From NCBI GenBank assembly GCA_965213905.1, contig OZ243922.1:248001-312000 (forward strand): a stretch of 64,000 nt of DNA, given 5' to 3'. The stretch comes from SIRX01 sp965213905. GTDB lineage: Bacteria > Actinomycetota > Rubrobacteria > Rubrobacterales > Rubrobacteraceae. Below the pieces are notes generated by a model. It saw only the letters and a list, made by a program, of their open reading frames with translations. It ran no database searches and was not told the origin of the DNA. Below, in pieces: positions 7,668-17,252 of this stretch. Every line of letters starts with the position of its first letter. Position 1 is the first letter of the stretch. The translations under genes and the position numbers were made by a program.

Positions 7668-9899
7668 CTAGCGGTCCAGCGGCGTGCCGTCGCGGGAGAC
7701 CCGGTACACGTCGTAGACGTCGGGGGTGCCCCGGATCTTGCGCATAACCTCCTGGACGTGCTCGAAGCTCGCCGCCCGAAACGCGAACCGGCTCAGGGCC
7801 GTGCGGTCCTCTATGGTGTCAACCCGGGCGGAGAGGATGCTCACGTCGGCGTCGGAGATCCGGGCCGTTATGTCTTTGAGCAGGTGCATCCGGTCGAGCG
7901 CCTCTACCATGATCTCCACGGTAAACAGCTTCTCCGGACCGGCCGACCACTCCACTTCCACGAAACGCTCCGGGCTCCGCGACGCCAGGGCCCGGGCGTT
8001 GGTACAGCCCGCCGCGTGGACCACCACGCCCCGCCCGAGAGAGACGTAGCCGGTGATTCTGTCCCCCGGCATCGGGGTGCAGCAGCGCGCCAAGCGGGTG
8101 AGGACCCCGCTGGACCCTATTACCCTAACTCCAGTCTCCGCCTCGGCCCCGTCGGCCGTATCCGGCAGCGGGAGCGGCGCGAGCGCGGGGCTGCCGTTTT
8201 GGGTTTTCGACTCTTCTTTCGGGGGCTGTACCTGCTCGGCGATGCGGTTCGCCACGTTTTCGGCGGAGAGGCTGCCCGCGCCCACCGAGACGAGCATGTC
8301 GTCCGGCGTGGGATGGTTTGTAGCCTGGGCGACCTCTTGCAAGATACCGGACGGCACCTTACCGATGTGGCGCTTCTTTAGCAGCGAGACGACCTTCTCG
8401 CGGCCGGAAGCCAGATTGTCTTCGCGATCCTCCTTATTAAAAAACTGCCGGATCTTGTTCCGGGCACGCCCGCTTTGTACGACCTCCAACCAGTCCCGGC
8501 TCGGCCCGGAGGACTTGCCCGTCACCACCTCGACCCGGTCGCCGGACACCAGCTCCGAGTCCAGCGGCACGATCCGGTCGTTCACCTTCGCCCCGATGGT
8601 CCGATGCCCGACCTCAGTGTGTACGTGGTAGGAGAAGTCTATCGGGGTGGCGCCAGAGGGGAGGCTAATAACGTCGCCTTTCGGCGTGAAGACGTATACT
8701 TCGTCGGCCCCGAGCTCCCCTTTAAGCGACTCCATAAACTCTGTTGCGTCCGGCGTTTCTTTCTGCCACTCCATCATGCTCGTGAGCCAGGATAGACGGT
8801 CTACCTCACTGTCCTTACGGCCTTCCTTATACATCCAGTGGGCCGCGATGCCGTACTCGGCGGTCCGGTCCATCTCTTCGGTCCGGATCTGGATCTCTAA
8901 CAGCTTTCCTTCATGCGACATGACCGTCGTGTGCAGCGACTGGTACATGTTGAACTTGGGCATCGCGATGTAGTCCTTGAACCGCCCCGGTATGGGCTTC
9001 CAGATCGAATGTATAACCCCCAGGGCCCCGTAGCAGTCTCTCAGGTCTTTCACGAGCACCCGCAGCCCCGCGAGGTCGTAGATCTCGTTGAACTCTTTGT
9101 TGCGCCGAACCATCTTGTTGTAGATGGAGTAAAAGTGCTTGACCCGGCCGTGAACCTCGGCCTCAACGCTGGTTTCCTTGAGGTGCCGCTGCAACTCCGC
9201 CGCGGTGCCGTTTATAAAGGCTTCGCGGTCGCCCCGGCGGGCCGCAACGAGCCGCTTTATCTCCTCGTAGCGCCGGGGGTGTAAGGTAGAAAACGAGAGG
9301 TCTTCCAGCTCCCACTTGACCGAGTGAATACCCAGCCGGTGGGCCAGGGGGGCGTAGATCTCTAAGGTCTCCTGGGCTTTTTTTAGTTGCGTTTCGCGCT
9401 TGAGGTAAGAGACCGTCCGCATGTTGTGGAGCCGGTCGGCGAGCTTGATGATGATGACCCGCACGTCCCGGCTCATCGCCACGATCATCTTCCGCAAAGA
9501 CTCGGCCTGCGCTTCCTCTAGATTCCCGGAAGGCAGATGCTTTAGCTTGGTTACACCGTCAACGATCTCCGCCAGCTCCGAACCGAACCGGCGGGCAAGT
9601 TCCTCTTTGGTTACCTCTGTGTCTTCGACCACGTCGTGCAAGAGCGCCGCCGCCACGGTCGTCGCGTCCAGGTGAAGGTCTGCGAGTATCTCGGCGGTGG
9701 CGAGCGGGTGGTAGACAAAAGGTTCACCGCTCTTGCGCGCCTGCCCCCGGTGGGCCGCGTGGGACACCGAGTAAGCGTTGGCGACGAGCTCTTCGACCCC
9801 TTCCGGGGCGTAAGACTTCACCTTCTCCAGAAGCGAAGAAATAGTTACGTCCGGGACCGAAACGACCCGCGGGTAACCCTCTGTGCGCGCGGCATCCAC
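7668..9899 (-). CDS. rel: Bifunctional (p)ppGpp synthetase/hydrolase (RelA/SpoT family)
   Basis: A 743-residue stringent-response enzyme. Domains in order are an HD hydrolase domain with LLHDVVEDT (about residue 87), a synthetase domain with KDYIAMPKFNMYQSLHTTV (about 310-330), a TGS domain beginning VYVFTPKGDVISLPSGATP (about 400), a conserved zinc-finger-like segment RCCTPMPGD, and a C-terminal ACT domain. Intact HD and synthetase motifs point to both hydrolysis and synthesis of (p)ppGpp. The length is normal. The start at 9899 could be trimmed to an internal GTG; the first 15 residues look unconserved. The stop abuts the ATG of the MOSC gene. Confidence 0.93.
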   Translation of the reverse strand: MDAARTEGYPRVVSVPDVTISSLLEKVKSYAPEGVEELVANAYSVSHAAHRGQARKSGEPFVYHPLATAEILADLHLDATTVAAALLHDVVEDTEVTKEELARRFGSELAEIVDGVTKLKHLPSGNLEEAQAESLRKMIVAMSRDVRVIIIKLADRLHNMRTVSYLKRETQLKKAQETLEIYAPLAHRLGIHSVKWELEDLSFSTLHPRRYEEIKRLVAARRGDREAFINGTAAELQRHLKETSVEAEVHGRVKHFYSIYNKMVRRNKEFNEIYDLAGLRVLVKDLRDCYGALGVIHSIWKPIPGRFKDYIAMPKFNMYQSLHTTVMSHEGKLLEIQIRTEEMDRTAEYGIAAHWMYKEGRKDSEVDRLSWLTSMMEWQKETPDATEFMESLKGELGADEVYVFTPKGDVISLPSGATPIDFSYHVHTEVGHRTIGAKVNDRIVPLDSELVSGDRVEVVTGKSSGPSRDWLEVVQSGRARNKIRQFFNKEDREDNLASGREKVVSLLKKRHIGKVPSGILQEVAQATNHPTPDDMLVSVGAGSLSAENVANRIAEQVQPPKEESKTQNGSPALAPLPLPDTADGAEAETGVRVIGSSGVLTRLARCCTPMPGDRITGYVSLGRGVVVHAAGCTNARALASRSPERFVEVEWSAGPEKLFTVEIMVEALDRMHLLKDITARISDADVSILSARVDTIEDRTALSRFAFRAASFEHVQEVMRKIRGTPDVYDVYRVSRDGTPLDR

Positions 9900-9970
9900 G
9901 GTTAGATTCTAACACCGGCCGGTACCGGGAGCATACGCCGCGGTGGTGGCTCCGCACTATCTACAAGCAT

Positions 9971-11641
9971 CTACAAGCGGCGGGAACGGAAGATCACTAG
10001 CAAAAGTATAGAAGCCATCACCAGGGATACGACAAACCCGACGAAGCTCACCAGGGGAACCCCGAGAAAAGGAACCAGCGGCCCGTCAACCACGAAGGCC
10101 CCGATCATAGAGGAGCCGATGAGGAGCGCCGCCGTTACGACGGCGAAGACGAGCCGGTTGGCGAGTACGTCTACCTCGCCGACGAGTTCGTTCAGGCCCT
10201 GGTGCCGGAGTTGGACTTCCAACTCCCCGTCCTCCAGCGCCGTGAGTAGCTGCCGGACCTGCTCGGGGTAGTCTTCGAGGTAGCCGGCGTATTCCATCGC
10301 CCGTTCCTGCCCGGCCCGCGTCAAAGCTTGCGGCTGTAAACGCTCGTTCAAGAGCCGCCGGGCGTAGGGCCGCGCTATCTCGAAGACGTTCAGCGTGGGA
10401 TCTATGGAACGTGAGATACCTTCCGCCGTGACAAGGGCTTTGGTGAGTATCGGGAAGACCGGCGGCATCTGGAGCCGGTAGCGCCTCACCAGCGAGATCA
10501 GCTCGGAGAGCGCCTGGCCCAGCGTTACCTCGCCCACGGTCAATCCGGAATATTTGAAGAGAAAGTCCCGGAGGTCTTGTATGAGGTCGGCCCGAACCTC
10601 GGGTTCGTACCGGACGCCGAGCCCTTCGAGCCCCCGCAACGCCGCGGCCGCATCCCACTGTATTACGGATATGAACAACCGGCTCAGCGCCTCGATATCC
10701 CCCTGGCTCATAAAGCCGACCATGCCGAAGTCGAGCAGGGCGAGGTTTCCTCCGGGCGTGAGGATCAGGTTCCCCGGGTGCGGGTCGCCGTGAAAAAAGC
10801 CGTCCACGAAAGCCATCTTGAAGATCGCCTCAGCGCCCATCACGGCCACCCGCCGCCGCTCGGACGGCACCATCGAGAGCGGCTGGATGTCGTGAAACCG
10901 GGTCCCTTCCAGATATTCCATCGTCAAGACCCGCGAGGTAGTGTTCTCAAGGTATATCTTCGGTATTGTCACCGCCGTTTCGGCGAAGTTTATCCCGAAG
11001 CGGCGGGCGTTTTCGGCTTCGGTGGCGTAGTTCAACTCGCGCCGGATGACGCCTTCGAATTCCGCCACGAGGCCGGGCACGTCCACGAAGATCCGCCGCC
11101 CGAACCGGCGGTCTAAGAACGCGGCGAACTCCCGCATCAACTCCAGGTCCGCTTCTACCCTTTCCCGGGCTTCGGGGCGTTGAACTTTTACCGCCACGGC
11201 TTCTCCGGTGTGGAGCACCGCCCGGTGCACCTGCCCGATGCTCGCGGACCCCAGGACGACCGGGTCAAGCCGGGCAAAGACTTCGTTTACCGGCTTCCCG
11301 AGCTCCCGCTCGACGATCTCCCGCACCCGGTCAAAGGGCATCGGGGCGACGGTGTCTTGGAGTTTTTGGAGCTCGGTAAGCACACCCTCGGGCATCACGT
11401 CCGAGCGCGTGGAGAGGAGTTGCCCGAACTTGACGAACGTCGGCCCGAGGTCATCCAGCGCCCGGCGCATCCGGACGCCGAAGTTCGGGGCGAAGAGTTC
11501 CTGGAAGCCCCGGCGCTCGAGCCGGTCGCGCCGGAGGTCGAAGACAAAGCCGAAGCCGTGCCGCACCAGGATGCGGCTGATCTGGGAAAAGCGCGCCAGC
11601 GTCCCGGAGCGGGAGACCGCCGGTACTCTTCCGTTTGTCAC
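9971..11641 (-). CDS. ABC1/AarF/UbiB-family atypical kinase
   Basis: A 556-residue membrane-anchored kinase-like protein. The family hallmark KxGQ is present as LGPTFVKFGQLLSTR (about residues 68-82). It is followed by the P-loop replacement GSASIGQVHRA, the lysine in VAVKVQRP, the catalytic-loop-like FFHGDPHPGNL and the metal-binding LLDFGMVG. Two hydrophobic helices end the protein (about 500-556), as in ABC1 proteins that attach to membranes and influence isoprenoid quinone metabolism. It starts at GTG. The next gene upstream in transcription, the phasin-like gene, ends 21 bp away. Confidence 0.88.
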   Translation of the reverse strand: MTNGRVPAVSRSGTLARFSQISRILVRHGFGFVFDLRRDRLERRGFQELFAPNFGVRMRRALDDLGPTFVKFGQLLSTRSDVMPEGVLTELQKLQDTVAPMPFDRVREIVERELGKPVNEVFARLDPVVLGSASIGQVHRAVLHTGEAVAVKVQRPEARERVEADLELMREFAAFLDRRFGRRIFVDVPGLVAEFEGVIRRELNYATEAENARRFGINFAETAVTIPKIYLENTTSRVLTMEYLEGTRFHDIQPLSMVPSERRRVAVMGAEAIFKMAFVDGFFHGDPHPGNLILTPGGNLALLDFGMVGFMSQGDIEALSRLFISVIQWDAAAALRGLEGLGVRYEPEVRADLIQDLRDFLFKYSGLTVGEVTLGQALSELISLVRRYRLQMPPVFPILTKALVTAEGISRSIDPTLNVFEIARPYARRLLNERLQPQALTRAGQERAMEYAGYLEDYPEQVRQLLTALEDGELEVQLRHQGLNELVGEVDVLANRLVFAVVTAALLIGSSMIGAFVVDGPLVPFLGVPLVSFVGFVVSLVMASILLLVIFRSRRL

Positions 11642-11662
11642 AGCGTCGTCCCGGCGGGCGGC

Positions 11663-12064
11663 CTAAACGCTGGTTCCGGGGTCGGTCTCGTCCTCGTCGG
11701 CCGCGGGCTCTTCCGGCCCGCCCGCCGGTGGCGGCGGGTTCTCAGTCTCGCCTTCGAGCATCCGCACCCGGTGCTCTAGCTGCTCTACCCGGAAGACCAG
11801 GTCCTCGTAATCCTCCCGCGTCGGCACCCCGGCCCCACGGAGCCCCTGCTGCACGGAAGCATCCACCAACGACCGGGCACCCTCGGAACGTTCCTTAGCA
11901 CGCCCCATAACATCGTTTACGAGCGTCCGGCCCTCGGCCCGCTCCACCCGGCCCTGGGCGATTAAATCCTCTACTACCCGCTCCACCTGCTTCCGCGTCG
12001 CCGATGCCGCGCCGACCTGTAAGAGCACCATTCGCTCCAGCGTGTCACTTATCGTTCCTCGCAC
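11663..12064 (-). CDS. Phasin/PhaF-like coiled-coil protein
   Basis: A 133-residue helical protein. Residues 5-70 have the amphipathic pattern of the polyhydroxyalkanoate-associated phasin family. YEDLVFRVEQLEHRVRMLE (about 85-105) is a coiled-coil segment, and the tail is acidic and proline-rich. Proteins of this kind often sit beside AarF-type kinases in actinobacteria and chloroflexi. The connection to polyester granules is by family name only; nothing else here shows PHA metabolism. It starts at GTG. Confidence 0.6.
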   Translation of the reverse strand: MRGTISDTLERMVLLQVGAASATRKQVERVVEDLIAQGRVERAEGRTLVNDVMGRAKERSEGARSLVDASVQQGLRGAGVPTREDYEDLVFRVEQLEHRVRMLEGETENPPPPAGGPEEPAADEDETDPGTSV

Positions 12065-12123
12065 GTCTACCTCCCTCGCGTAAGTCCAACACGCACATCA
12101 TACCGCGAAGACCGCGCGGGTTG

Positions 12124-12672
12124 TTAAGCGAAGTACCTGACGAGCGGAGCGATTACGTGTTCGACCACCAAATAGAACCCGAACGAGGCCGCCAACGCGA
12201 GCGCCACAACGCCGGCCACGATAGAGAAAGTCCTGAGCAACGCACGACGGTTCGCCCGAATGTCACCTGCTGTCCGGTTTCCCCACGCAAACCTCGCCAC
12301 CAGGGACGCCGCGCCGCCGAGCAACCCGTAAGTGACCCCCGATATGAACCAGTTGAAGCAAGTTTCGTCCGATTCGGAGAAGAAAGAACCGTCATCTGAG
12401 TACAACCAGCTATAAGGTGCAAATAAGTAGGAGCCCAGCGCAACAACCCATAAGAACAACAGAACCATGACTGTTGGCCGGCGACGGCCGAGCCCGCGGG
12501 TGACCAAGTCCGCCATCAGGATACCGGCGAGGACCCCGGCCCCGACCGCCGGAACCGTGCCGAGTCCCAAATCGAACAGAAAGTTCAGGGTCCACAGTGT
12601 CGAGGACAGTGCAAAAAGTATTGCCAGCATTACGAGCCATTCTTTTCGGCTGTCGAAGATACCGGCCCGCAC
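12124..12672 (-). CDS. Hypothetical integral membrane protein
   Basis: A 182-residue protein with about five hydrophobic segments: WLVMLAILFALSSTLWTL, VGAGVLAGILMADLV, VMVLLFLWVVALGSYLF, WFISGVTYGLLGGAASLV and a C-terminal IVAGVVALALAASFGFYLVV. I recognise no family. It starts at GTG and lies between the phasin-like gene and secF on the same strand. GC content and third-position bias look like the neighbours, so it is likely a resident gene. Confidence 0.65.
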   Translation of the reverse strand: MRAGIFDSRKEWLVMLAILFALSSTLWTLNFLFDLGLGTVPAVGAGVLAGILMADLVTRGLGRRRPTVMVLLFLWVVALGSYLFAPYSWLYSDDGSFFSESDETCFNWFISGVTYGLLGGAASLVARFAWGNRTAGDIRANRRALLRTFSIVAGVVALALAASFGFYLVVEHVIAPLVRYFA

Positions 12673-12721
12673 CGTCGAAGACGCCTTTCCCTTCGGGGTT
12701 ACATTGCAACCCGATGCCGGA

Positions 12722-13624
12722 TCAGGCCGAGGATTCCTCTAGCTGGCTCTTGCTACCCCGCCACGCTTTGTAGAGCGAAAGGACGGGCGAGGCGATAAAG
12801 AGCGAGCTGTAGGTACCGGCGATGATGCCGACCAGGAGTGCAAAAGCGAAGTCGCTGAGGGTTGACTCCCCGAAGATCAGCAGGGCCGTCACCGGCACGA
12901 GCGTCGAGACCGAGGTGTAAATGGAGCGCGTAACCACCTGCCGGATGGAGTTGTTGACCATCTCGTCGAAGCGCCGCCGGTTGTAGCCGATTGCCGGGGC
13001 GTTCTCCCGGATGCGGTCGAAGATGATGATCGTGTCGTAGAGCGAGTAGCCGAGCACCGTCAGAACGGCGACCACGGTTACCAGGTTGACCTCCCGGCCG
13101 ACCAGGGCGTAGAAACCTACGGTCATGAGCACGTCGTGAACCACGGCGGTCATGGCCGCCAGGGCAAAGGCGAACTCGAACCGAATGCTGATAAAGATCA
13201 CGATGATCAGGAGCGCGGCCGCGACGGCCTGCAACGCCTGGTTCCGGATCTGGTCGCCGAAGGTGGGGCTGACGCTGGTACCGCTGACCTCCGCCCCGAG
13301 GGCTTCGGCCAGCGCGGCGCGCACCTGCCCGCGTTCGTTCTCACTCAGCGGCGGCGTGCGGACTTCGTAGCCTTCACCGGCCCGGAGAATAACCGCCTCG
13401 TTCCGGACGGAGTCGGGCAGCGCCTCCCGGACCTCACCCTCGCTGAGTTGCTGCCCGGGCTCCGGTGCTGTAAAGGTGGCGCCGCCCCGGAAGTCTATGC
13501 CGAAGTTGAGGTTGCCGAACGCGACAGCCCCCAGGCCGAGCAGGAGTAGAACGCCGGAAACGGCGAACCATATCTTCCAACCCCCGACAAAATCTATCCG
13601 GCCGAACAACCTGCGGAGCGCCAC
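12722..13624 (-). CDS. secF: Protein translocase subunit SecF
   Basis: A 300-residue inner-membrane subunit that with SecD uses the proton gradient to assist Sec-dependent export. A first membrane segment is followed by the FGIDFRGGATF signature (about residue 40), an external domain, and five further helices. The family motifs NRRRFDEMVNNSIRQVVTRSIYTS (about 215-240) and GTYSSLFIASPV are present. The GTG start overlaps the last base of the secD stop, so the pair is coupled. Length is normal. Confidence 0.93.
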   Translation of the reverse strand: MALRRLFGRIDFVGGWKIWFAVSGVLLLLGLGAVAFGNLNFGIDFRGGATFTAPEPGQQLSEGEVREALPDSVRNEAVILRAGEGYEVRTPPLSENERGQVRAALAEALGAEVSGTSVSPTFGDQIRNQALQAVAAALLIIVIFISIRFEFAFALAAMTAVVHDVLMTVGFYALVGREVNLVTVVAVLTVLGYSLYDTIIIFDRIRENAPAIGYNRRRFDEMVNNSIRQVVTRSIYTSVSTLVPVTALLIFGESTLSDFAFALLVGIIAGTYSSLFIASPVLSLYKAWRGSKSQLEESSA

Positions 13625-15117
13625 TACTTCACCCTCCCGGCCTGTTCGGCCCGCCGGGCTTGCCCGGCGCTAATGCTGGTCTTCGAGACGCCCATCATCG
13701 CCGGGGAAAGGTGGAAGCCGCGGCTGGAGACAATGCCCAGGAGGGCACGCGTTACCACGACGGCGGTAAACATCGAGAGGATGACGCCGATGGTTAGCAG
13801 CACCGCGAAACCGCGGACCGAGCCGCTGGAGAGCGCGAAGAGGATAAAAGCGGTTATGAGGGTCGTCAGGTTGCCGTCCAGGATGGCGCGGAAGCCTTTT
13901 TCGTAGCCGATCTGCACCGCCGTCCGGGGCGTCTTGCCGCGGCGGACCTCCTCCCTTATCCGCTCGAAGATCACGATGTTTGCGTCGGCGGCGACCCCGA
14001 AGGTGAGGACGACGCCCGCGATGCCCGGCAGGGTGACCGTAATCGGGATGGCGACGATAAGCCCATAGAGCAGGAAAGCGTAGATCAGGAGCGCCACGTT
14101 GGCGACGATCCCGAGCGCCCGGTAGATGAACAGCAGGAAGAGCAAAACGAGCCCGAAGCCGGCGAGCGCGGCGATCAGGCCGCTACGCAAAGACTCGGCG
14201 CCGAGCGTCGGCCCGATGGTCGTTACGGAGAGCACCTCCATCTCGACCGGCAGGGCGCCCGTTTGCAGAACGATCTCCAGCTCTTCGGCTTCCGATTGGA
14301 TCAAGCCGCCGGCCTGGGGGTTGTTGATCACCACCGTGCCCTGGTCTAAACGTTCTTGCACCGTCGGGGCGCTAACCACGTCTTCGTCGAGCACTATCGC
14401 GAGCTGCCCGTTTCCGGGCTGCCCCTGGGCCAGCGCCTCTTCGACTATATCCTGGCTGAGATCCCCGAACTGCTCCCGTCCCTGGCGGTTTAGCTGCATC
14501 TCGACCTGAACGCCCCCGGTCTGGTCCGTGCCGAGGTTCGCCTGGGTGAGCGCGCCGCCGGTCAGGGCCGGCTCTTGCGGTACGATATATCCGGTAACCA
14601 CGACCCCCTGGCCCTCCGGGTTCGGTGTTTCTTCGAAGAGGATTTTGGTCTCTCCTTCTTCGAACTCCGAGTCACCGCGGAGGTCTTCCCGGATCTCGTC
14701 CTTGGTCTCCCCGACCTCGTCCTGCGGCACGACCTCCGGCTGCTGTCCCAGCGCCGGCTCGCCGGCGAGCACCTGATAGAAGCCGAGTTGGGCCGTCCGG
14801 CCTATGACCTCCACCGCCCTCTCGGAGTCCGTTATGCCGGGGATGTTGACGACCATCTGGTCCGCGCCCTGAAGCCGTATCTCCGGCTCCGTGACGCCCA
14901 GGCTGTCTACGCGCTCGCGGATGACCTCGGAGGCCCGCTGCATATCTTCGCGGGTGACCTCTTCGTTTCCCGTAAGGGAACCTTCGAGCTGTACGCTGAC
15001 GCCGCCCTCGAGATCCAGGCCAAGCTGGGTCTCGCGAGTAGACACGAAGTAGGCGGCCACCCCGATGAGGATGACCACCAACCCGAGGATGATCAGGCTG
15101 TTGCGGGTGCTATTCAT
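13624..15117 (-). CDS. secD: Protein translocase subunit SecD
   Basis: A 497-residue export subunit with an N-terminal membrane helix, the LGLDLEGGVSVQLE signature (about residue 33), a large external P1 region containing VVNIPGI, and a C-terminal six-helix membrane domain. The latter includes the conserved FGVAADANIVIFERIREE (about 385-402). It starts at ATG three bases after the tgt stop. In many bacteria yajC sits between tgt and secD; here no such gene fits, so yajC is absent from this place. Confidence 0.93.
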   Translation of the reverse strand: MNSTRNSLIILGLVVILIGVAAYFVSTRETQLGLDLEGGVSVQLEGSLTGNEEVTREDMQRASEVIRERVDSLGVTEPEIRLQGADQMVVNIPGITDSERAVEVIGRTAQLGFYQVLAGEPALGQQPEVVPQDEVGETKDEIREDLRGDSEFEEGETKILFEETPNPEGQGVVVTGYIVPQEPALTGGALTQANLGTDQTGGVQVEMQLNRQGREQFGDLSQDIVEEALAQGQPGNGQLAIVLDEDVVSAPTVQERLDQGTVVINNPQAGGLIQSEAEELEIVLQTGALPVEMEVLSVTTIGPTLGAESLRSGLIAALAGFGLVLLFLLFIYRALGIVANVALLIYAFLLYGLIVAIPITVTLPGIAGVVLTFGVAADANIVIFERIREEVRRGKTPRTAVQIGYEKGFRAILDGNLTTLITAFILFALSSGSVRGFAVLLTIGVILSMFTAVVVTRALLGIVSSRGFHLSPAMMGVSKTSISAGQARRAEQAGRVK

Positions 15118-15120
15118 AAA

Positions 15121-16245
15121 CTAGGGCGCAATTCTAGCATCGTTGGGTGTCCCCGAATACCGGGCTTTCCAACCCTCCGACCACGCCTGAAAACTGCCCG
15201 CCAGGATCTCTTTTCTGGCCCGCCGGCACAACGCCAGCATAAAGTGGACGTTGTGCAACGTTACGAGCCGATGACCCAAAAGTTCGTCTTCCCGAACCAG
15301 ATGTGCCAGGTACGCCCGGCTGTAGCCGGTACACGTCTCACAAGAACACTCCCCGTCCAGCGGGCCGAAGTCCCTTCGGAAGCGGGCATTCTTCAGGTTC
15401 AGCCTCCCGCCGGGGGTGAGCGCCGCGCCGTGGCGGGCGAGGCGGGTCGGGAGCACGCAGTCGAACATGTCTACCCCGAGCCCTATAACCTCCAGTATCC
15501 CGACCGGGTCCCCGATGCCCATAAAGTACCGGGGTTTGTCCGCCGGGAGCCCCGGCGCCGTCGCGCCGAGCATCCGGAGCATCTCTTCCCTGGACTCCCC
15601 GACCGAGAGCCCGCCGACCGCGTAACCGTCGAAGCCAACCCCAATCGTGCGCTCCAGGCTCTCTTGCCGCAGGTCCTCGTACAACCCACCCTGCACGATC
15701 CCGAAGAGCGCCTGATCCTCCCTGGCGTGCGCTTCTTTGCAGCGCCTGGCCCACCGCGCCGTACGGCGGAGGGATTCCGCCTGATACTCGTAACCCACAC
15801 CCGGCGGCGGGCACTCGTCCAGCACCATCGCAACGTCCGCCCCGAGTTGCTCCTGCACCCGCGTCGTAAGCTCCGGGGTGAAAGAGTGCGACGAACCGTC
15901 GTAGACGGAGGCGAACTCGACGCCCTCCTCCGAGATGCGGCGCGTCTTCGCGAGCGAGAACACCTGGTACCCCCCGGAGTCCGTCAGCATCGCCCCCTTC
16001 CAGCCGCTAAACCCGTGCAGCCCGCCGGCCTCTTCCACGAGGTCCGCGCCGGGCCGGAGGTACAGGTGGTAGGTGTTGCCCAGCACGACCCCGGCGCCCG
16101 CGGCCCGCAGCTCCCCCGGCGTGAGCCCTTTTACGGTTCCTTTCGTCCCAACCGGCATGAAGGTCGGCGTCTCGACCGGGCCGTGCGGCGTGTGCAGCGT
16201 CCCGGCCCGGGCTTCGCCGTCGTTTGCGGATATCTCTATGTAGAC
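15121..16245 (-). CDS. tgt: tRNA-guanine transglycosylase, start codon uncertain
   Basis: The base-exchange enzyme that inserts the queuine precursor at tRNA position 34. Conserved segments are TPTFMPVGTKGTVKG, VVLGNTYHLYLRPG, MLTDSGGYQVFSLA with the catalytic aspartate, SHSFTPE, YAVGGLSVGE and ARHGAALTPGGRLNLKNARF. The zinc site CSCETCTGYSRAYL with a later LVTLHNVHF is complete. Homology begins at VYIEISANDGEARAG, but this frame has no ATG, GTG or TTG there. The nearest lies far upstream inside queA, or at an internal Met (TFMPVG). The start given is a GTC five bases after a GGAG site; ATA at 16239 is an alternative. Probable coupling to queA. Confidence 0.88.
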   Translation of the reverse strand, partial: VYIEISANDGEARAGTLHTPHGPVETPTFMPVGTKGTVKGLTPGELRAAGAGVVLGNTYHLYLRPGADLVEEAGGLHGFSGWKGAMLTDSGGYQVFSLAKTRRISEEGVEFASVYDGSSHSFTPELTTRVQEQLGADVAMVLDECPPPGVGYEYQAESLRRTARWARRCKEAHAREDQALFGIVQGGLYEDLRQESLERTIGVGFDGYAVGGLSVGESREEMLRMLGATAPGLPADKPRYFMGIGDPVGILEVIGLGVDMFDCVLPTRLARHGAALTPGGRLNLKNARFRRDFGPLDGECSCETCTGYSRAYLAHLVREDELLGHRLVTLHNVHFMLALCRRARKEILAGSFQAWSEGWKARYSGTPNDARIAP

Positions 16246-16253
16246 CGGGGCTC

Positions 16254-17252
16254 CTACAGCGCCCTCCCGCCGCCGACGAGCAGCATGGCATCCCCCAGCG
16301 AGTAGAATCGGTAGCGCTCTTCTACCGCGACGCGGTAAGCCTCGCGGACCAGTTCTACGCCCGCGAAGCTCATTACCATCGCGAGCAGCGTGGAGCGCGG
16401 CAGGTGGAAGTTGGTGAGCAGCGCGTCTACTTTTTTCCAGTCGTACCCGGGGTAGATGAACAACTCCGAGTCGCCTTCCCGGCGTCCGCTGGCGGCCCAA
16501 CTCTCAAGGGTCCGGGCGACGGTGGTCCCGACGGCCACCACGCGTCGCGCCGCCTCCACGGTCCGGGCCGTAGCTTCCGGGACCGAGTACCGCTCCGCGT
16601 GCATCCGGTGTTCTTCGAGGACTTCGGCCCGCACGGGGGCGAAGGTCCCGGTCCCGATGTGGAGCGTTACGCGGCCCAACTCGGCCCCCGCGCCCCCGAC
16701 TTCTTCCAGGGTTCGTCCGCTAAAGTGGAGCCCCGCCGTCGGGGCGGCGGCGGAACCCGGGCTTCGGGCGTAGACGGTCTGGTACGCCTCTTCGGCTTCT
16801 TCGCTGGCCTCCATGTAAGGCGGCAGCGGCATCCGGCCCCGCCGTGCGAGCGTCTCTGTTACGTCCTCTCCGGATACGAGCCAACGGCCTTCGCCCAGGC
16901 TCCCCCGTACCACCAGTCTTTCTCCGGCGACCGTGAGTTCCATACCCGGCCGGAGCCGTTTGCTGGGGCGGGCCAAAACTTCCCAACCGTCGCCGAGGTC
17001 TCGCAGGAAAAGCAATTCCGTCTCGCCGCCACCCGGACGCCGGACGTCGAGCCGGGAGGGGAGTACTTTTGTCTCGTTCAGGACCACGGCGTCGCCGCTT
17101 TTGAGAAACCCCGGAAAGTCCCGGAAAGTATGGTGGCTTATCTCGTTTGCCTTTACGTCCACGACCATCAGGCGGGAGGTATCGCGGGGCTCGGCGGGCC
17201 TTTGGGCGATCAGGCCCTCGGGCAGATCGTAGTCGAGTTCCGAGGTTAGCAT
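16254..17252 (-). CDS. queA: S-adenosylmethionine:tRNA ribosyltransferase-isomerase
   Basis: A 332-residue queuosine-pathway enzyme that transfers the ribosyl part of SAM to preQ1-modified tRNA, the step after TGT. Signatures include FDYDLP-like LDYDLPEGLIAQRPAEPRD at the start, VLNETKVLPSRL (about residue 57), AAPTAGLHF (about 170), HIGTGTFAPVR and TNFHLPRSTLLAMVMSFAG. Full length for the family. It is directly upstream of tgt, matching the pathway order. Confidence 0.95.
   Translation of the reverse strand: MLTSELDYDLPEGLIAQRPAEPRDTSRLMVVDVKANEISHHTFRDFPGFLKSGDAVVLNETKVLPSRLDVRRPGGGETELLFLRDLGDGWEVLARPSKRLRPGMELTVAGERLVVRGSLGEGRWLVSGEDVTETLARRGRMPLPPYMEASEEAEEAYQTVYARSPGSAAAPTAGLHFSGRTLEEVGGAGAELGRVTLHIGTGTFAPVRAEVLEEHRMHAERYSVPEATARTVEAARRVVAVGTTVARTLESWAASGRREGDSELFIYPGYDWKKVDALLTNFHLPRSTLLAMVMSFAGVELVREAYRVAVEERYRFYSLGDAMLLVGGGRAL

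Noticed and set aside
14575..16305. Long plus-strand open frame of 576 codons
   Set aside because: It lies exactly antisense to secD, tgt and queA, whose protein families are certain; GC-rich DNA produces such shadow frames.
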